Shown here: piece by piece, positions 53,365-61,054 of the stretch
How the letters are laid out: each line of letters begins with the position of its first letter
How positions within the stretch are numbered: position 1 is the first letter of the stretch
Assembly (NCBI RefSeq): GCF_039525805.1
Contig: NZ_BAAAHZ010000013.1
Length of the DNA: 64,000 nucleotides
Origin: Dietzia natronolimnaea
Lineage (GTDB): Bacteria; Actinomycetota; Actinomycetes; Mycobacteriales; Mycobacteriaceae
Direction: 5' to 3' (one strand)
Position numbers and translations under genes: made by a program
Notes under the pieces: generated by a model
What the model was told of the DNA's origin: nothing
What the model saw: the letters and a program-made list of their open reading frames with translations, nothing else
Databases searched by the model: none

Positions 53365-54384
53365 ATGAAGCTCGCAGTCATCCCCGGGGACGGGATCGGT
53401 GTCGAGGTGACGGCCGAGGCGATCCGGGTCCTGGACGCGCTCGTCCCGGGGGTCGAGAAGACCGAGTACGACCTGGGCGCGCGCCGGTATCTCCGCAACG
53501 GGGAGACCCTGACCGAGGCGGACATCGAGAGCCTCAAGGGTCACGATGCGATCCTGCTCGGGGCCATCGGCGATCCGCGATCGGTGCCCGCCGGGGTGCT
53601 CGAACGCGGGATGCTGCTCCCACTGCGGTTCGCGCTCGACCACCACGTCAACCTCCGCCCGTCGCGGCTGTACCCCGGTTCGGGGACCCCGCTCAAGGAC
53701 CCGGGTGAGATCGACTTCGTCGTGGTGCGCGAGGGGACCGAGGGGCTCTACACCGGCAACGGTGGGGCGATCCGCGTGGGGACACCCCACGAGATCGGCA
53801 CCGAGACCTCCGTCAACACCCGTTTCGGCGTCGAGCGCGTGGTGCGCGACGCGTTCGGCCGGGCGCGGTCCCGCCGAGGGAAGCTGACGCTCGTCCACAA
53901 GACCAATGTGCTGGTCAACGCGGGTGGGCTCTGGCAGCGCACCGTCGACGAGGTGGCCCCGGAGTTCCCGGACGTCGCAGTCGACTACTGCCACATCGAC
54001 GCCGCGACGATCTACATGGTCACCGAACCCTCGCGCTTCGACGTGATCGTCACCGACAACCTGTTCGGCGACATCATCACCGATCTCGCCGCCGCCGTCA
54101 CCGGGGGCATCGGCACCGCCGCGTCGGGGAACATCGACGCCTCGGGATCCAACCCGTCCATGTTCGAACCGGTGCACGGTTCCGCCCCGGACATCGCAGG
54201 ACAGGGCAAGGCCGACCCCACCGCGGCCATCCTGTCGGTGGCGCTGATGTTGAGGCACCTGGGCAGGGTCGCCGAGGCCGAGCGCGTGGAGGCCGCGGTC
54301 GAGGCGGACCTCGGGTCGCGTGGAGACCGTCCCGTGGTGACCTCCGAGGTCGGCGACCGGATCGTGTCGGCGGTCAGCGACTAG
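53365..54384 (+). CDS. leuB: 3-isopropylmalate dehydrogenase
   Basis: 339 residues. Oxidises and decarboxylates 3-isopropylmalate in leucine synthesis. Hallmarks MKLAVIPGDGIGVEVTAEAI, LLGAIGDPR, LRPSRLYPGSGTPL, VVREGTEGLYTG and the metal site NLFGDIITDLAAAVTGGIG are intact, and the NAD motif GSAPDIAGQGKADPTAAI is present. ATG 53365 lies after a GGGGGTCGGA stretch. It probably shares an mRNA with serA and is followed by a long hairpin. Confidence 0.96.
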   Translation: MKLAVIPGDGIGVEVTAEAIRVLDALVPGVEKTEYDLGARRYLRNGETLTEADIESLKGHDAILLGAIGDPRSVPAGVLERGMLLPLRFALDHHVNLRPSRLYPGSGTPLKDPGEIDFVVVREGTEGLYTGNGGAIRVGTPHEIGTETSVNTRFGVERVVRDAFGRARSRRGKLTLVHKTNVLVNAGGLWQRTVDEVAPEFPDVAVDYCHIDAATIYMVTEPSRFDVIVTDNLFGDIITDLAAAVTGGIGTAASGNIDASGSNPSMFEPVHGSAPDIAGQGKADPTAAILSVALMLRHLGRVAEAERVEAAVEADLGSRGDRPVVTSEVGDRIVSAVSD

Positions 54385-54403
54385 GAACCGGGCACCACCC
54401 CGC

Positions 54404-54447
54404 GGCCCGCGGGTGTGAATCGCGTGAAGCGGATCACACCGCGGGCC
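54404..54447 (+). terminator. Large inverted repeat after leuB (terminator or operator)
   Basis: GGCCCGCGGG-TGTGA (54404-54418) pairs with TCACACCGCGGGCC (54434-54447), apart from one bulged G, with a 15-base loop. No T run follows. It lies between the leuB stop and the start of the CBS gene, so it could end leuB transcription or bind a regulator next to the following promoter. Confidence 0.5.
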
Positions 54448-54454
54448 GTCGGCG

Positions 54455-54460
54455 TACAGA
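54455..54460 (+). promoter_or_regulatory. Predicted -10 element for the CBS/DUF294 gene
   Basis: TACAGA is followed by 8 bases and ATG 54469, giving at most a one- or two-base leader. Confidence 0.4.
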
Positions 54461-54468
54461 GTGGACCC

Positions 54469-56331
54469 ATGGACGTCGAACTCGCCGAGGTGAGGGATTT
54501 CCTCGCCCGCTGCGCCCCCTTCGACGAGCTGCCCGGTGACCAGCTCGACCGGATCCCCGCGCGGCTCTCACAGCGGTACCACCGCCGGGGAACGGTGATC
54601 CTCGACGCCGGTGCCCGGAACGACACCCTGCACATCATCCGGTCGGGTGCCGTGGAGGTGTGCGACCCGGACGGCGTTCTGCTCGACGCCCGGGGCGAGG
54701 GAGACTGCTTCGGCTACTCGTCCCTGTCCCACAGCGGGCCCTCGCGCTACCGGATCGTGGCGGTGGCCGACACCCTGCTGCTCGAGATGCCGGCCGGGGT
54801 CCTGGACGACCTGGCCACCGAGCACCCTCATCTGCGGCGGTTCTTCGGCGAACGGAGCGACCGGATCCGCCAGGACCTCGCCTCGGCGCGGCTCGAGGCC
54901 GCGGGCGGGGACGCGCTGGGCACGCCGGTCGGGGAGTTGCTCGCCCGCGACGCGGTGACCACCGGCCCCGACACCACGATCCGCGACGCCGCGAGCCTGA
55001 TGACCGAACGCCGCGTATCCGCGCTGCTCGTGGTGGAATCGGGCCGCGTGGTGGGGATCTTCACCGACCGGGACCTGCGCTCGAAGGTCGTGGCGGTCGA
55101 CGGGGACACCGGGGCGCCGGTGTCGACGATCATGACCCCGGACCCGGTGTCGGTCGACGCGGGGACGCGCGCGTTCGACGCGACGCTCCTCCAGATCGAC
55201 CGCGGGGTCCACCACCTCCCGGTCTGCGAGGACGGCGTGCCCGTGGGGATGGTGACGAGCGGGGACCTGCTCCGACTGGCCCAGACCGACCCCGTGTACC
55301 TGGCCGCCCGCATCGCCCGCGCGCCCGACCCCGAGGGGGTCGCGCGCCTGGCGGCGAGGTTGCCAGCCCTGGTCGGCGAGTTCGTCCGCCGTGGCACCGC
55401 CCCCCAGGACATCGGTCGCGTCGTCACCGCCACCGCCGACGCCGCGACGCGACGGTTGATCTCACTCGCGGAGAGCGGCCTCGGACCGCCGCCCGTGGGG
55501 TACTGCTGGGTCGGCCTGGGTTCCCAGGCCAGAGGGGAGCTCGGCGTGGCGAGCGACCAGGACAACGCGCTCATCCTCGACGACGAGGCGGAGACGACAC
55601 CGGACGCGGACCGGTACTTCGCCGCGTTGGCGGAGGAGGTGTGCGCCGGTCTCGACCGGGCCGGATTCCCGCTGTGTCCGGGCGACGTCATGGCCTCCAA
55701 CCCGGCGTGGCGTCGCACGTGCAGGTCTTGGGAGCGCCAGGTGGGGGACTGGGTGCGGGCGCCGGGTGCGGACGCCGTCCTGCACTCCCAGGTGTTCCTG
55801 GACATCCGCCCGGTGCACGGGGACACCTCGCTGTTCATGCGGGTCCGTGACGAGATGCTCGCTCGCGCCGAGGGCAGTCGACGGTTCCAGGCCCACCTTG
55901 CGCGCATAGCGTGCGAATGGCAGCCGCCGCTGGGGTTCTTCCGTGGGTTGGTGGTGGCACGACGGGGTGAGTATCGCAACACCCTCGACCTCAAGGCCGG
56001 CGGGATCGCGCCCGTGGTGCAGATCGCGCGTGTGCACGCCCTCTCCGCGGGGCTGGACGAGGTGTCCACCCTCGGTCGGCTCGACGCCGCGGCCGGGGCC
56101 GGCGTCATCGCGCGCGCCGACGCGGAGGATCTCGGCGAGGCCTTCCGGTTCCTGCGTGGTCTGACCTACCGCCACCACGCGCGCCAGATCGCGGACGACG
56201 ACCCTCAGGACAACCACATCGATCCGGGAACGCTGAGCTCCGCCGACCGTCACCGTCTCCGCGCCGCGTTCCGGATCATCGCCGGGGTGCAGGGCTCGCT
56301 CGCCCTGAAATACCGGGTCGGGCAGATGTGA
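54469..56331 (+). CDS. cNMP-binding, CBS and DUF294 nucleotidyltransferase protein
   Basis: About 620 residues. Order: cyclic-nucleotide-binding-like fold (about 10-130, ILDAGARNDTLHIIRSGAVEV), two CBS units (about 153-210 and 218-272: DAVTTGPDTTIRDAASLMTE, MTPDPVSVDAGTRAFDATL), then a nucleotidyltransferase of the GlnD/GlnE type with GLGSQARGE (349-357) and SDQDN (362-366), and a helical C-terminal module (DUF294_C). The NTase Ser-Asp-x-Asp pair is intact, so it is likely active. Known relatives pair with an exonuclease, sometimes next to acetate genes; targets are unknown. The stop overlaps the exonuclease. Confidence 0.85.
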   Translation: MDVELAEVRDFLARCAPFDELPGDQLDRIPARLSQRYHRRGTVILDAGARNDTLHIIRSGAVEVCDPDGVLLDARGEGDCFGYSSLSHSGPSRYRIVAVADTLLLEMPAGVLDDLATEHPHLRRFFGERSDRIRQDLASARLEAAGGDALGTPVGELLARDAVTTGPDTTIRDAASLMTERRVSALLVVESGRVVGIFTDRDLRSKVVAVDGDTGAPVSTIMTPDPVSVDAGTRAFDATLLQIDRGVHHLPVCEDGVPVGMVTSGDLLRLAQTDPVYLAARIARAPDPEGVARLAARLPALVGEFVRRGTAPQDIGRVVTATADAATRRLISLAESGLGPPPVGYCWVGLGSQARGELGVASDQDNALILDDEAETTPDADRYFAALAEEVCAGLDRAGFPLCPGDVMASNPAWRRTCRSWERQVGDWVRAPGADAVLHSQVFLDIRPVHGDTSLFMRVRDEMLARAEGSRRFQAHLARIACEWQPPLGFFRGLVVARRGEYRNTLDLKAGGIAPVVQIARVHALSAGLDEVSTLGRLDAAAGAGVIARADAEDLGEAFRFLRGLTYRHHARQIADDDPQDNHIDPGTLSSADRHRLRAAFRIIAGVQGSLALKYRVGQM

Positions 56332-57044
56332 TGCGTGAGTGGTTCACCGGGTCCGGGCGACGTCGACGCACCGCACGACGGCTTCCCGACGGTCCGCTGC
56401 GGCGCTACCTCGAGACCCCGCCCCCGGAGCCGTCGACCCCACTGGCGGATCTGCCGTTGCTGGCGATGGACGTCGAGACCACCGGCCTCGATCCGCGCCG
56501 CGACAGGGTTCTGTCCGTGGGGCTGGTACCGGTGGACGGTGACCGGATCGTCCTCGGCGGCGCGCGCTCCCTGCTCCTGCGGGCCGAGGGCGCCGACGAC
56601 GTGGAGGGAGTGGGCCAGAGCGCGACGCTGCACGGGATCACCGACGACACGGTCGCGACAGGGGTGAGCGTGGACGTCTTCCTGGACCGGGTCTTCGAGG
56701 CGTTGACCGGCCGGGTGCTCATCGCCCACTACAGTCGTATAGAAACCGATTTCCTCGGCGCTCTGTGCACCTCCGGGCACGGTGTGCGGCCGCCGTTCGT
56801 CCCCGTCGACACCCTCGAACTCCACCGCCGGGTGCTCGGCGCGGGCGTCGACAGTGGATTCGCCGCGGAGTCCTCCCCGGACGAACTCCGGCTGTGGAGC
56901 GCCAGGGAGCGGTACGGGCTCCCCCGCTACCGGGCGCACGATGCGCTGATCGACGCTCTCGCCTGCGCCGAGCTCTACCTGGCCCAGACCGCGGAGCTGC
57001 ACGAGCGCGGGGTCACGACGCTCCGGGATCTGCGAACGGCATAG
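56331..57044 (+). CDS. DEDDh 3'-5' exonuclease partner of the DUF294 gene
   Basis: About 237 residues from ATG 56331 (GTG 56328 overlaps the preceding stop). Exo I is LLAMDVETTGLDPRRD (Asp47, Glu49), Exo II VLIAHYSRIETDFLGAL, Exo III YRAHDALIDALACAELYLAQ (His and Asp). All catalytic positions are therefore present. A 40-residue Arg-rich N-terminal part precedes the domain. It is translated in a pair with the nucleotidyltransferase, which suggests a joint job in nucleotide signalling or RNA/DNA repair (inference). Confidence 0.85.
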   Translation: MREWFTGSGRRRRTARRLPDGPLRRYLETPPPEPSTPLADLPLLAMDVETTGLDPRRDRVLSVGLVPVDGDRIVLGGARSLLLRAEGADDVEGVGQSATLHGITDDTVATGVSVDVFLDRVFEALTGRVLIAHYSRIETDFLGALCTSGHGVRPPFVPVDTLELHRRVLGAGVDSGFAAESSPDELRLWSARERYGLPRYRAHDALIDALACAELYLAQTAELHERGVTTLRDLRTA

Positions 57045-57047
57045 GAT
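57042..57047 (+). promoter_or_regulatory. Predicted -10 element, leaderless start of the FAH gene
   Basis: TAGGAT (overlapping the exonuclease stop), then CGCGGGT (7 bases) and ATG 57055. Confidence 0.5.
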
Positions 57048-57054
57048 CGCGGGT

Positions 57055-57849
57055 ATGCGTCTCGCCCGTATCGCCCACCCGCAGGGATTCGCCTTCGTCG
57101 AAGTCCGCGATGATGTCACCGATCCCGCCACCCTCACCTGCGCGGAGATCGCCGAACACCCCTTCGGCACCCCCGAGTTCACCGGCCGCGAATGGCCGCT
57201 GGCCGACGTCCGTCTGCTCGCTCCGATCCTCGCCTCCAAGGTGGTGTGCGTCGGTAAGAACTACGCGGAGCACGCCGAGGAGATGGGGTCCGAGGCGCCC
57301 GCCGAGCCGCTGATCTTCCTGAAGCCCAACACCTCGGTGGTCGGCCCCGAGGCCGGGATCGCGTACCCGCCCAGTTCCGAGCGGGTGGACCACGAGGGTG
57401 AGCTCGCCGTGGTGATAGGTCAGCCCTGTCGCGACGTCTCGGCCGCCCGGGCCCACGAGGTGATCCTGGGGTACACCTGCGCCAACGACGTGACGGCGCG
57501 CGACCAGCAGCTCGCGGACGGTCAGTGGACCCGCGGGAAGGGGTACGACACCTTCTGCCCGCTGGGCCCCTGGATCGTCACCGACCTGGACCCCAACGGC
57601 CTCGACGTCCGCACCACGCTGCACCACCCGGACGGGTCCTCGGAGCTGCGCCAGGACGGCAACACCTCCCAGTTCATGCACACCGTCGGGGAGATCATCG
57701 AGTACGTCAGCAGGGTCATGACGCTGCTCCCGGGCGACGTCGTGCTGACGGGAACCCCGGCCGGCGTCGGCCCCATGCTCCCCGGTGACCGGGTCACCGT
57801 GGAGATCGAGGGCATCGGAGCGCTGACCAACCCCGTCGTCGACAGGTAG
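57055..57849 (+). CDS. Fumarylacetoacetate hydrolase family protein (Rv2993c-like)
   Basis: 264 residues. FAH-fold enzymes cleave or decarboxylate beta-keto acids using a divalent metal. VVCVGKNYAEHAEEMG opens the domain; the metal Glu/Asp residues lie in HEGELAVVIG and VTARDQQLADGQWTRGKGYD; TGTPAGVGPMLPGDRVTVEIEGIG closes it. Similar to 2-hydroxyhepta-2,4-diene-1,7-dioate isomerase or acylpyruvase. The real substrate is not known. It is next to the exonuclease and followed by the convergent isochorismate synthase. Confidence 0.85.
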   Translation: MRLARIAHPQGFAFVEVRDDVTDPATLTCAEIAEHPFGTPEFTGREWPLADVRLLAPILASKVVCVGKNYAEHAEEMGSEAPAEPLIFLKPNTSVVGPEAGIAYPPSSERVDHEGELAVVIGQPCRDVSAARAHEVILGYTCANDVTARDQQLADGQWTRGKGYDTFCPLGPWIVTDLDPNGLDVRTTLHHPDGSSELRQDGNTSQFMHTVGEIIEYVSRVMTLLPGDVVLTGTPAGVGPMLPGDRVTVEIEGIGALTNPVVDR

Positions 57850-57897
57850 GTCGGGTCCCGACCCGCCTGACGGTCGAGACCCGGTCGGGGGGTCCGG

Positions 57898-59028
57898 TCA
57901 CACGGCGCCCAGCGCGGTGAGGACCGTGCGGAGTTTGGCGGCGGTCTCGGCCACCTCGTCGTCGGGGTCGGAGTCGGCGACGAGCCCCCCGCCCGCCCAG
58001 GCGATCGCCCCCGAGCGATCGGCGTCGATCTCGGCGCAGCGGATGGTGACCATCCAGTCGCCGTCTCCGCCCGCGTCCGCCCATCCCACCGCACCCGAGT
58101 AGAAGCCCCGCCGGCCCTCGAGACCCGCGATCACCCGCCGCGCCTCATCGGTGGGGGTTCCGCACACGGCGGGGGTGGGGTGGACGGTCAGCGCGAGGTC
58201 GAGCGCGGTCGTCCGCGGGTCGGCGACCCGTCCGCGGATCCGCGTCCCCAGATGCCACATCTCACGGGTGGAGGTGAGCGACGGGCGCTCGGGGATCTGT
58301 AGATCCCGGCAGAGGGGGGCGAGCGCCGTCGCCAGGGAGTCCACCACGAACGCGTGCTCGGCGGCGTCCTTGCCCGAGGCCTGCAGTGCCCGTCCCGCGG
58401 CCTGGTCCACCGACGTGTCACGGGAGCGGGGGGCGGATCCGGCGAGCGGATGGCACTCCACCACGTCACCCCGTCGACGGACGAGGAGCTCCGGGCTCGA
58501 TCCCACCAGGATCCTGCCGGAGTGGACCCCGCCGGCGGGGGACAGGTCGACCAGGAATCCATCGGCCGACGGGCTCGAATCGATGAGCGCCGCGCACACG
58601 GCGTGGGGGTCGATCGGGTCGTCCGCGAGCAGCCGGACCGCGCGCGCGAGCACCACCTTGTCCAGCCCACCCGCCCGGATACCCGCGATCGCGGTGGCCA
58701 CCCGTCTCCGGTGGGCCTCAGTCGAGGGCAGTTCCTCGACGACGCGGGCGCGCGTGCGGAGCGAGCGGAAGTAGGCGGGCGGCTCGAGTGGGCCGTCGGT
58801 CCGGACCACGATGTCGGGCTCGACCAGTGCTGCCGGGGCGTCCGGCTCGAACCCGATGGCGCCCACCACCAGCCCGCAGCGTCCGGACCGGAGGGCCAGC
58901 GCCGCGTCGGCGGGGTCGGGGAAGACGCGGAGGGAGCCCTGGGTCCGCAGCGATCCGGTGTGGCGCGACAGGAGGAAATCCGGGGCGGTGACAGGCCTGG
59001 CGGCGTCGGGGTGGGGCCCTGACGCCAC
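57898..59028 (-). CDS. entC: Isochorismate synthase
   Basis: About 376 residues from GTG 59028 with GGGAGG 6-11 bases upstream. Converts chorismate to isochorismate for menaquinone or salicylate/siderophore. LDKVVLARAVRLLAD, SGRILVGSSPELLVRRRGD, CHPLAGSAPRSRD, LTVHPTPAVCGTPTDEARRVI and FYSGAVGWADAGGDGDWMVTIRCAEI are chorismate-binding family motifs. The Lys in the first motif suits an isochorismate (not anthranilate) synthase. No other menaquinone or siderophore genes are nearby. Confidence 0.85.
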   Translation of the reverse strand: MASGPHPDAARPVTAPDFLLSRHTGSLRTQGSLRVFPDPADAALALRSGRCGLVVGAIGFEPDAPAALVEPDIVVRTDGPLEPPAYFRSLRTRARVVEELPSTEAHRRRVATAIAGIRAGGLDKVVLARAVRLLADDPIDPHAVCAALIDSSPSADGFLVDLSPAGGVHSGRILVGSSPELLVRRRGDVVECHPLAGSAPRSRDTSVDQAAGRALQASGKDAAEHAFVVDSLATALAPLCRDLQIPERPSLTSTREMWHLGTRIRGRVADPRTTALDLALTVHPTPAVCGTPTDEARRVIAGLEGRRGFYSGAVGWADAGGDGDWMVTIRCAEIDADRSGAIAWAGGGLVADSDPDDEVAETAAKLRTVLTALGAV

Positions 59029-59138
59029 GGCTCGCCTCCCTCGACTCCGATGTGCGTGGATCGCGCGCGAGTGGCGGGCCACGGGTACCCGCCGATCCTA
59101 GGCCGGTCCTGCGCGGGGGTGCGAGCCGGGACCGTCAC

Positions 59139-59144
59139 TAGGAT
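59139..59144 (+). promoter_or_regulatory. Predicted -10 element for gltX
   Basis: TAGGAT, 7 bases, ATG 59152. The upstream ATG at 59143 lies within this hexamer, which favours the later start. Confidence 0.5.
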
Positions 59145-59151
59145 GGTGCGC

Positions 59152-60636
59152 ATGACAGCCCCAGACGTCCGTGTCCGTTTCTGCCCGTCGCCCACCGGTA
59201 CTCCTCATGTGGGGCTCGTCCGGACGGCGCTGTTCAACTGGGCTCACGCCCGGCACACGGGCGGGACCTTCGTCTTCCGCATCGAGGACACCGACGCCGC
59301 ACGCGACTCGGAGGAGTCCTACCAGGCCCTGCTCGACGCGCTCCGGTGGCTCGGGCTGGACTGGGACGAGGGTCCGGAGGTGGGCGGTCCGTACGCCCCC
59401 TACCGCCAGTCCGAACGACGCGACCAGCACCTCGATGTGGTGCGCAGGCTCGTCGACGCCGGTGAGGCCTACGAGTCCTTCTCGACCGCCGACGAGGTCG
59501 AGGCGCGCCACCGGGCGGCCGGGCGCGACCCCAAACTGGGGTACGACGGCTTCGACCGCGACCTGACGGAGGAGCAGAAGCAGGCCTACCGGGACGAGGG
59601 CCGTGGCGCCGTGATCCGGCTGCGGATGCCGGACGAGGACCTCGGGTGGGACGACCTCGTCCGCGGGGAGACCGTGTTCAAGGCCGGCACCGTTCCGGAC
59701 TTCGCGCTCACCCGGGGCAACGGGATCCCGCTGTACACCCTGGTCAATCCGGTGGACGATGCGCTCATGCAGATCACCCACGTCCTGCGCGGCGAGGACC
59801 TGCTCAGCTCGACCCCCAGGCAGATCGCGCTCTACCGTGCGCTCATCCGGATCGGGGTCGCAGACCGTGTGCCCGAGTTCGGGCATCTGCCGTTCGTGAT
59901 GGGGGACGGCAAAAAGAAGCTGTCCAAGCGGGACCCTGAGTCGGATCTGTTCCTGCACCGCGACCGCGGCATGCTGCCCGAGGGGCTGCTCAACTACCTG
60001 GCGCTGCTGGGCTGGGGACTGTCGGACGACCGCGACGTGTTCTCCCTCCGGGAGATGGTGGAGGCCTTCGACGTGCGCCAGGTCAATGCCAACCCCGCGC
60101 GCTTCGACCAGAAGAAGGCGGACGCGATCAACGCCGAGCACATCCGGCGGCTCCCGCCGGAGGAGTTCGCGCGTCGGCTGCGGGACTTCCTCGAGGCACA
60201 CCCGTCCGAGGACGGACTCACGCTGCCCGCGGAGCTGGACGGTGATCGTTGGGCGGTGCTCGCGGATCTGGTGCAGACCCGCATCGTCGTGCTGTCCGAC
60301 GCGTGGGACCTGATCCGCTTCCTGGTGGTGGACGAGTCGGAGTTCGTCGTCGACCCCGGGTCCGCCGCCAAGAACCTCAAGGCCGATGCGCGCGAGGTGG
60401 TGGACGCGGCGGCGGCCGCACTGGAGTCGGTGCCGGAGTGGTCCACCCCCGCGATCGAGGCCGCGCTCTCCGGTGCGCTGGTCGACGAGCTCGGGCTCAA
60501 GCCGCGTAAGGCCTACGGTCCGGTGCGGGTCGCGGTGACCGGATCGCACATCTCCCCGCCGCTGTTCGAGTCGCTGGAACTGCTGGGTCGCGAGGTCACA
60601 CTGGCCCGCCTGCGGGCCGCGCCCATCGCTGAATGA
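59152..60636 (+). CDS. gltX: Glutamyl-tRNA synthetase (probably non-discriminating)
   Basis: 494 residues. Charges tRNA-Glu with glutamate; with GatCAB present it likely also charges tRNA-Gln. The class I signatures are RFCPSPTGTPHVGLVRTALF (HIGH motif as PHVG) and GDGKKKLSKRDPES (KMSKS). FVFRIEDTDAARDSEES and NYLALLGWGLSDDRDVFS are also typical. A start at 59152 gives MTAPDVRVRFCPSP; the -10 hexamer is 7 bases before. The tRNA-Gln and tRNA-Glu genes are 80 and 205 bases downstream. Confidence 0.97.
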   Translation: MTAPDVRVRFCPSPTGTPHVGLVRTALFNWAHARHTGGTFVFRIEDTDAARDSEESYQALLDALRWLGLDWDEGPEVGGPYAPYRQSERRDQHLDVVRRLVDAGEAYESFSTADEVEARHRAAGRDPKLGYDGFDRDLTEEQKQAYRDEGRGAVIRLRMPDEDLGWDDLVRGETVFKAGTVPDFALTRGNGIPLYTLVNPVDDALMQITHVLRGEDLLSSTPRQIALYRALIRIGVADRVPEFGHLPFVMGDGKKKLSKRDPESDLFLHRDRGMLPEGLLNYLALLGWGLSDDRDVFSLREMVEAFDVRQVNANPARFDQKKADAINAEHIRRLPPEEFARRLRDFLEAHPSEDGLTLPAELDGDRWAVLADLVQTRIVVLSDAWDLIRFLVVDESEFVVDPGSAAKNLKADAREVVDAAAAALESVPEWSTPAIEAALSGALVDELGLKPRKAYGPVRVAVTGSHISPPLFESLELLGREVTLARLRAAPIAE

Positions 60637-60645
60637 CCTGGCGAT

Positions 60646-60676
60646 TTGCTATTCACCCTCGGTGCTTTGATAGTCT
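60646..60676 (+). promoter_or_regulatory. Predicted promoter of the tRNA genes
   Basis: TTGCTA (60646-60651) and TAGTCT (60671-60676) with a 19-base spacer; TSS would be near 60683, about 34 bases before tRNA-Gln. The -10 is good, the spacer slightly long. Confidence 0.45.
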
Positions 60677-60716
60677 CTTCGAGGTCGCCCCGCACGGGGC
60701 GGACAAGTGAATACAG

Positions 60717-60788
60717 TGGCCTATGGTGTAATTGGCAACACAGCGGTTTCTGGTACCGTCGTTCTAGGTTCGAGTCCTGGTAGGCCAG
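60717..60788 (+). tRNA. tRNA-Gln (anticodon CTG)
   Basis: A 72-base cloverleaf. The acceptor stem TGGCCTA (60717-60723) pairs with TAGGCCA (60781-60787). The anticodon stem GCGGT/ACCGT encloses the loop TTCTGGT with CTG at 60750-60752. TTCGAGTCC forms the T loop. CCA is not encoded. Because no GlnRS gene is seen and GatCAB is present, it is probably charged by GltX and then amidated. Confidence 0.93.
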
Positions 60789-60841
60789 CTGAGCGCGTTG
60801 TAGCGCTCACTGCAGCGGTTCCTCGCGGAGCCGCGTCCTGA

Positions 60842-60914
60842 GCCCCCGTCGTCTAGCGGCCTAGGACGCCGCCCTCTCACGGCGGTAGCGTGGGTTCGAA
60901 TCCCATCGGGGGTA
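60842..60914 (+). tRNA. tRNA-Glu (anticodon CTC)
   Basis: A 73-base cloverleaf: GCCCCCG (60842-60848) pairs with CGGGGGT (60907-60913; the first pair is G-T). Anticodon stem CCGCC/GGCGG surrounds the loop CTCTCAC, with CTC at 60876-60878. The T arm has GTGGGTTCGAATCCCAT. No CCA is encoded. Downstream of tRNA-Gln by 53 bases. Confidence 0.95.
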
Positions 60915-60922
60915 CACATGAG

Positions 60923-60953
60923 AACGCCCGGAGCATCATGCTCCGGGCGTTTT
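60923..60953 (+). terminator. Intrinsic terminator of the tRNA transcription unit
   Basis: A perfect 12-bp stem (60923-60934 with 60940-60951) around the loop ATCAT, followed by T residues. Strong and classical. Confidence 0.9.
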
Positions 60954-60965
60954 CTCGTTCTCGGC

Positions 60966-60995
60966 CCGGTCTTCTCCACCCCGGTCTTCTCCACC
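60966..60995 (+). repeat. 15-bp tandem repeat, two copies
   Basis: CCGGTCTTCTCCACC at 60966-60980 and again at 60981-60995, followed by a third partial CCGGT. It lies in the 101-base gap between the tRNA terminator and the thioesterase stop; no gene is seen there. Confidence 0.85.
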
Positions 60996-61054
60996 CCGGT
61001 GCATCCCGGCGCCGTCCTTCTTCCGATCGGGGGAGAACGGGCGGACGGGTCCGG

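Noticed and set aside
54413..54439. CRP/GlxR-type binding site GTGTGA...TCACAC
   Set aside because: The half-sites are 15 bases apart where the family consensus needs 6, and they are part of a longer hairpin; read as a hairpin instead.
60780..60841. Terminator GAGCGC-GTTGTA-GCGCTC between the two tRNA genes
   Set aside because: There is a hairpin but no T run, and the next tRNA follows; it is more likely a processing element.
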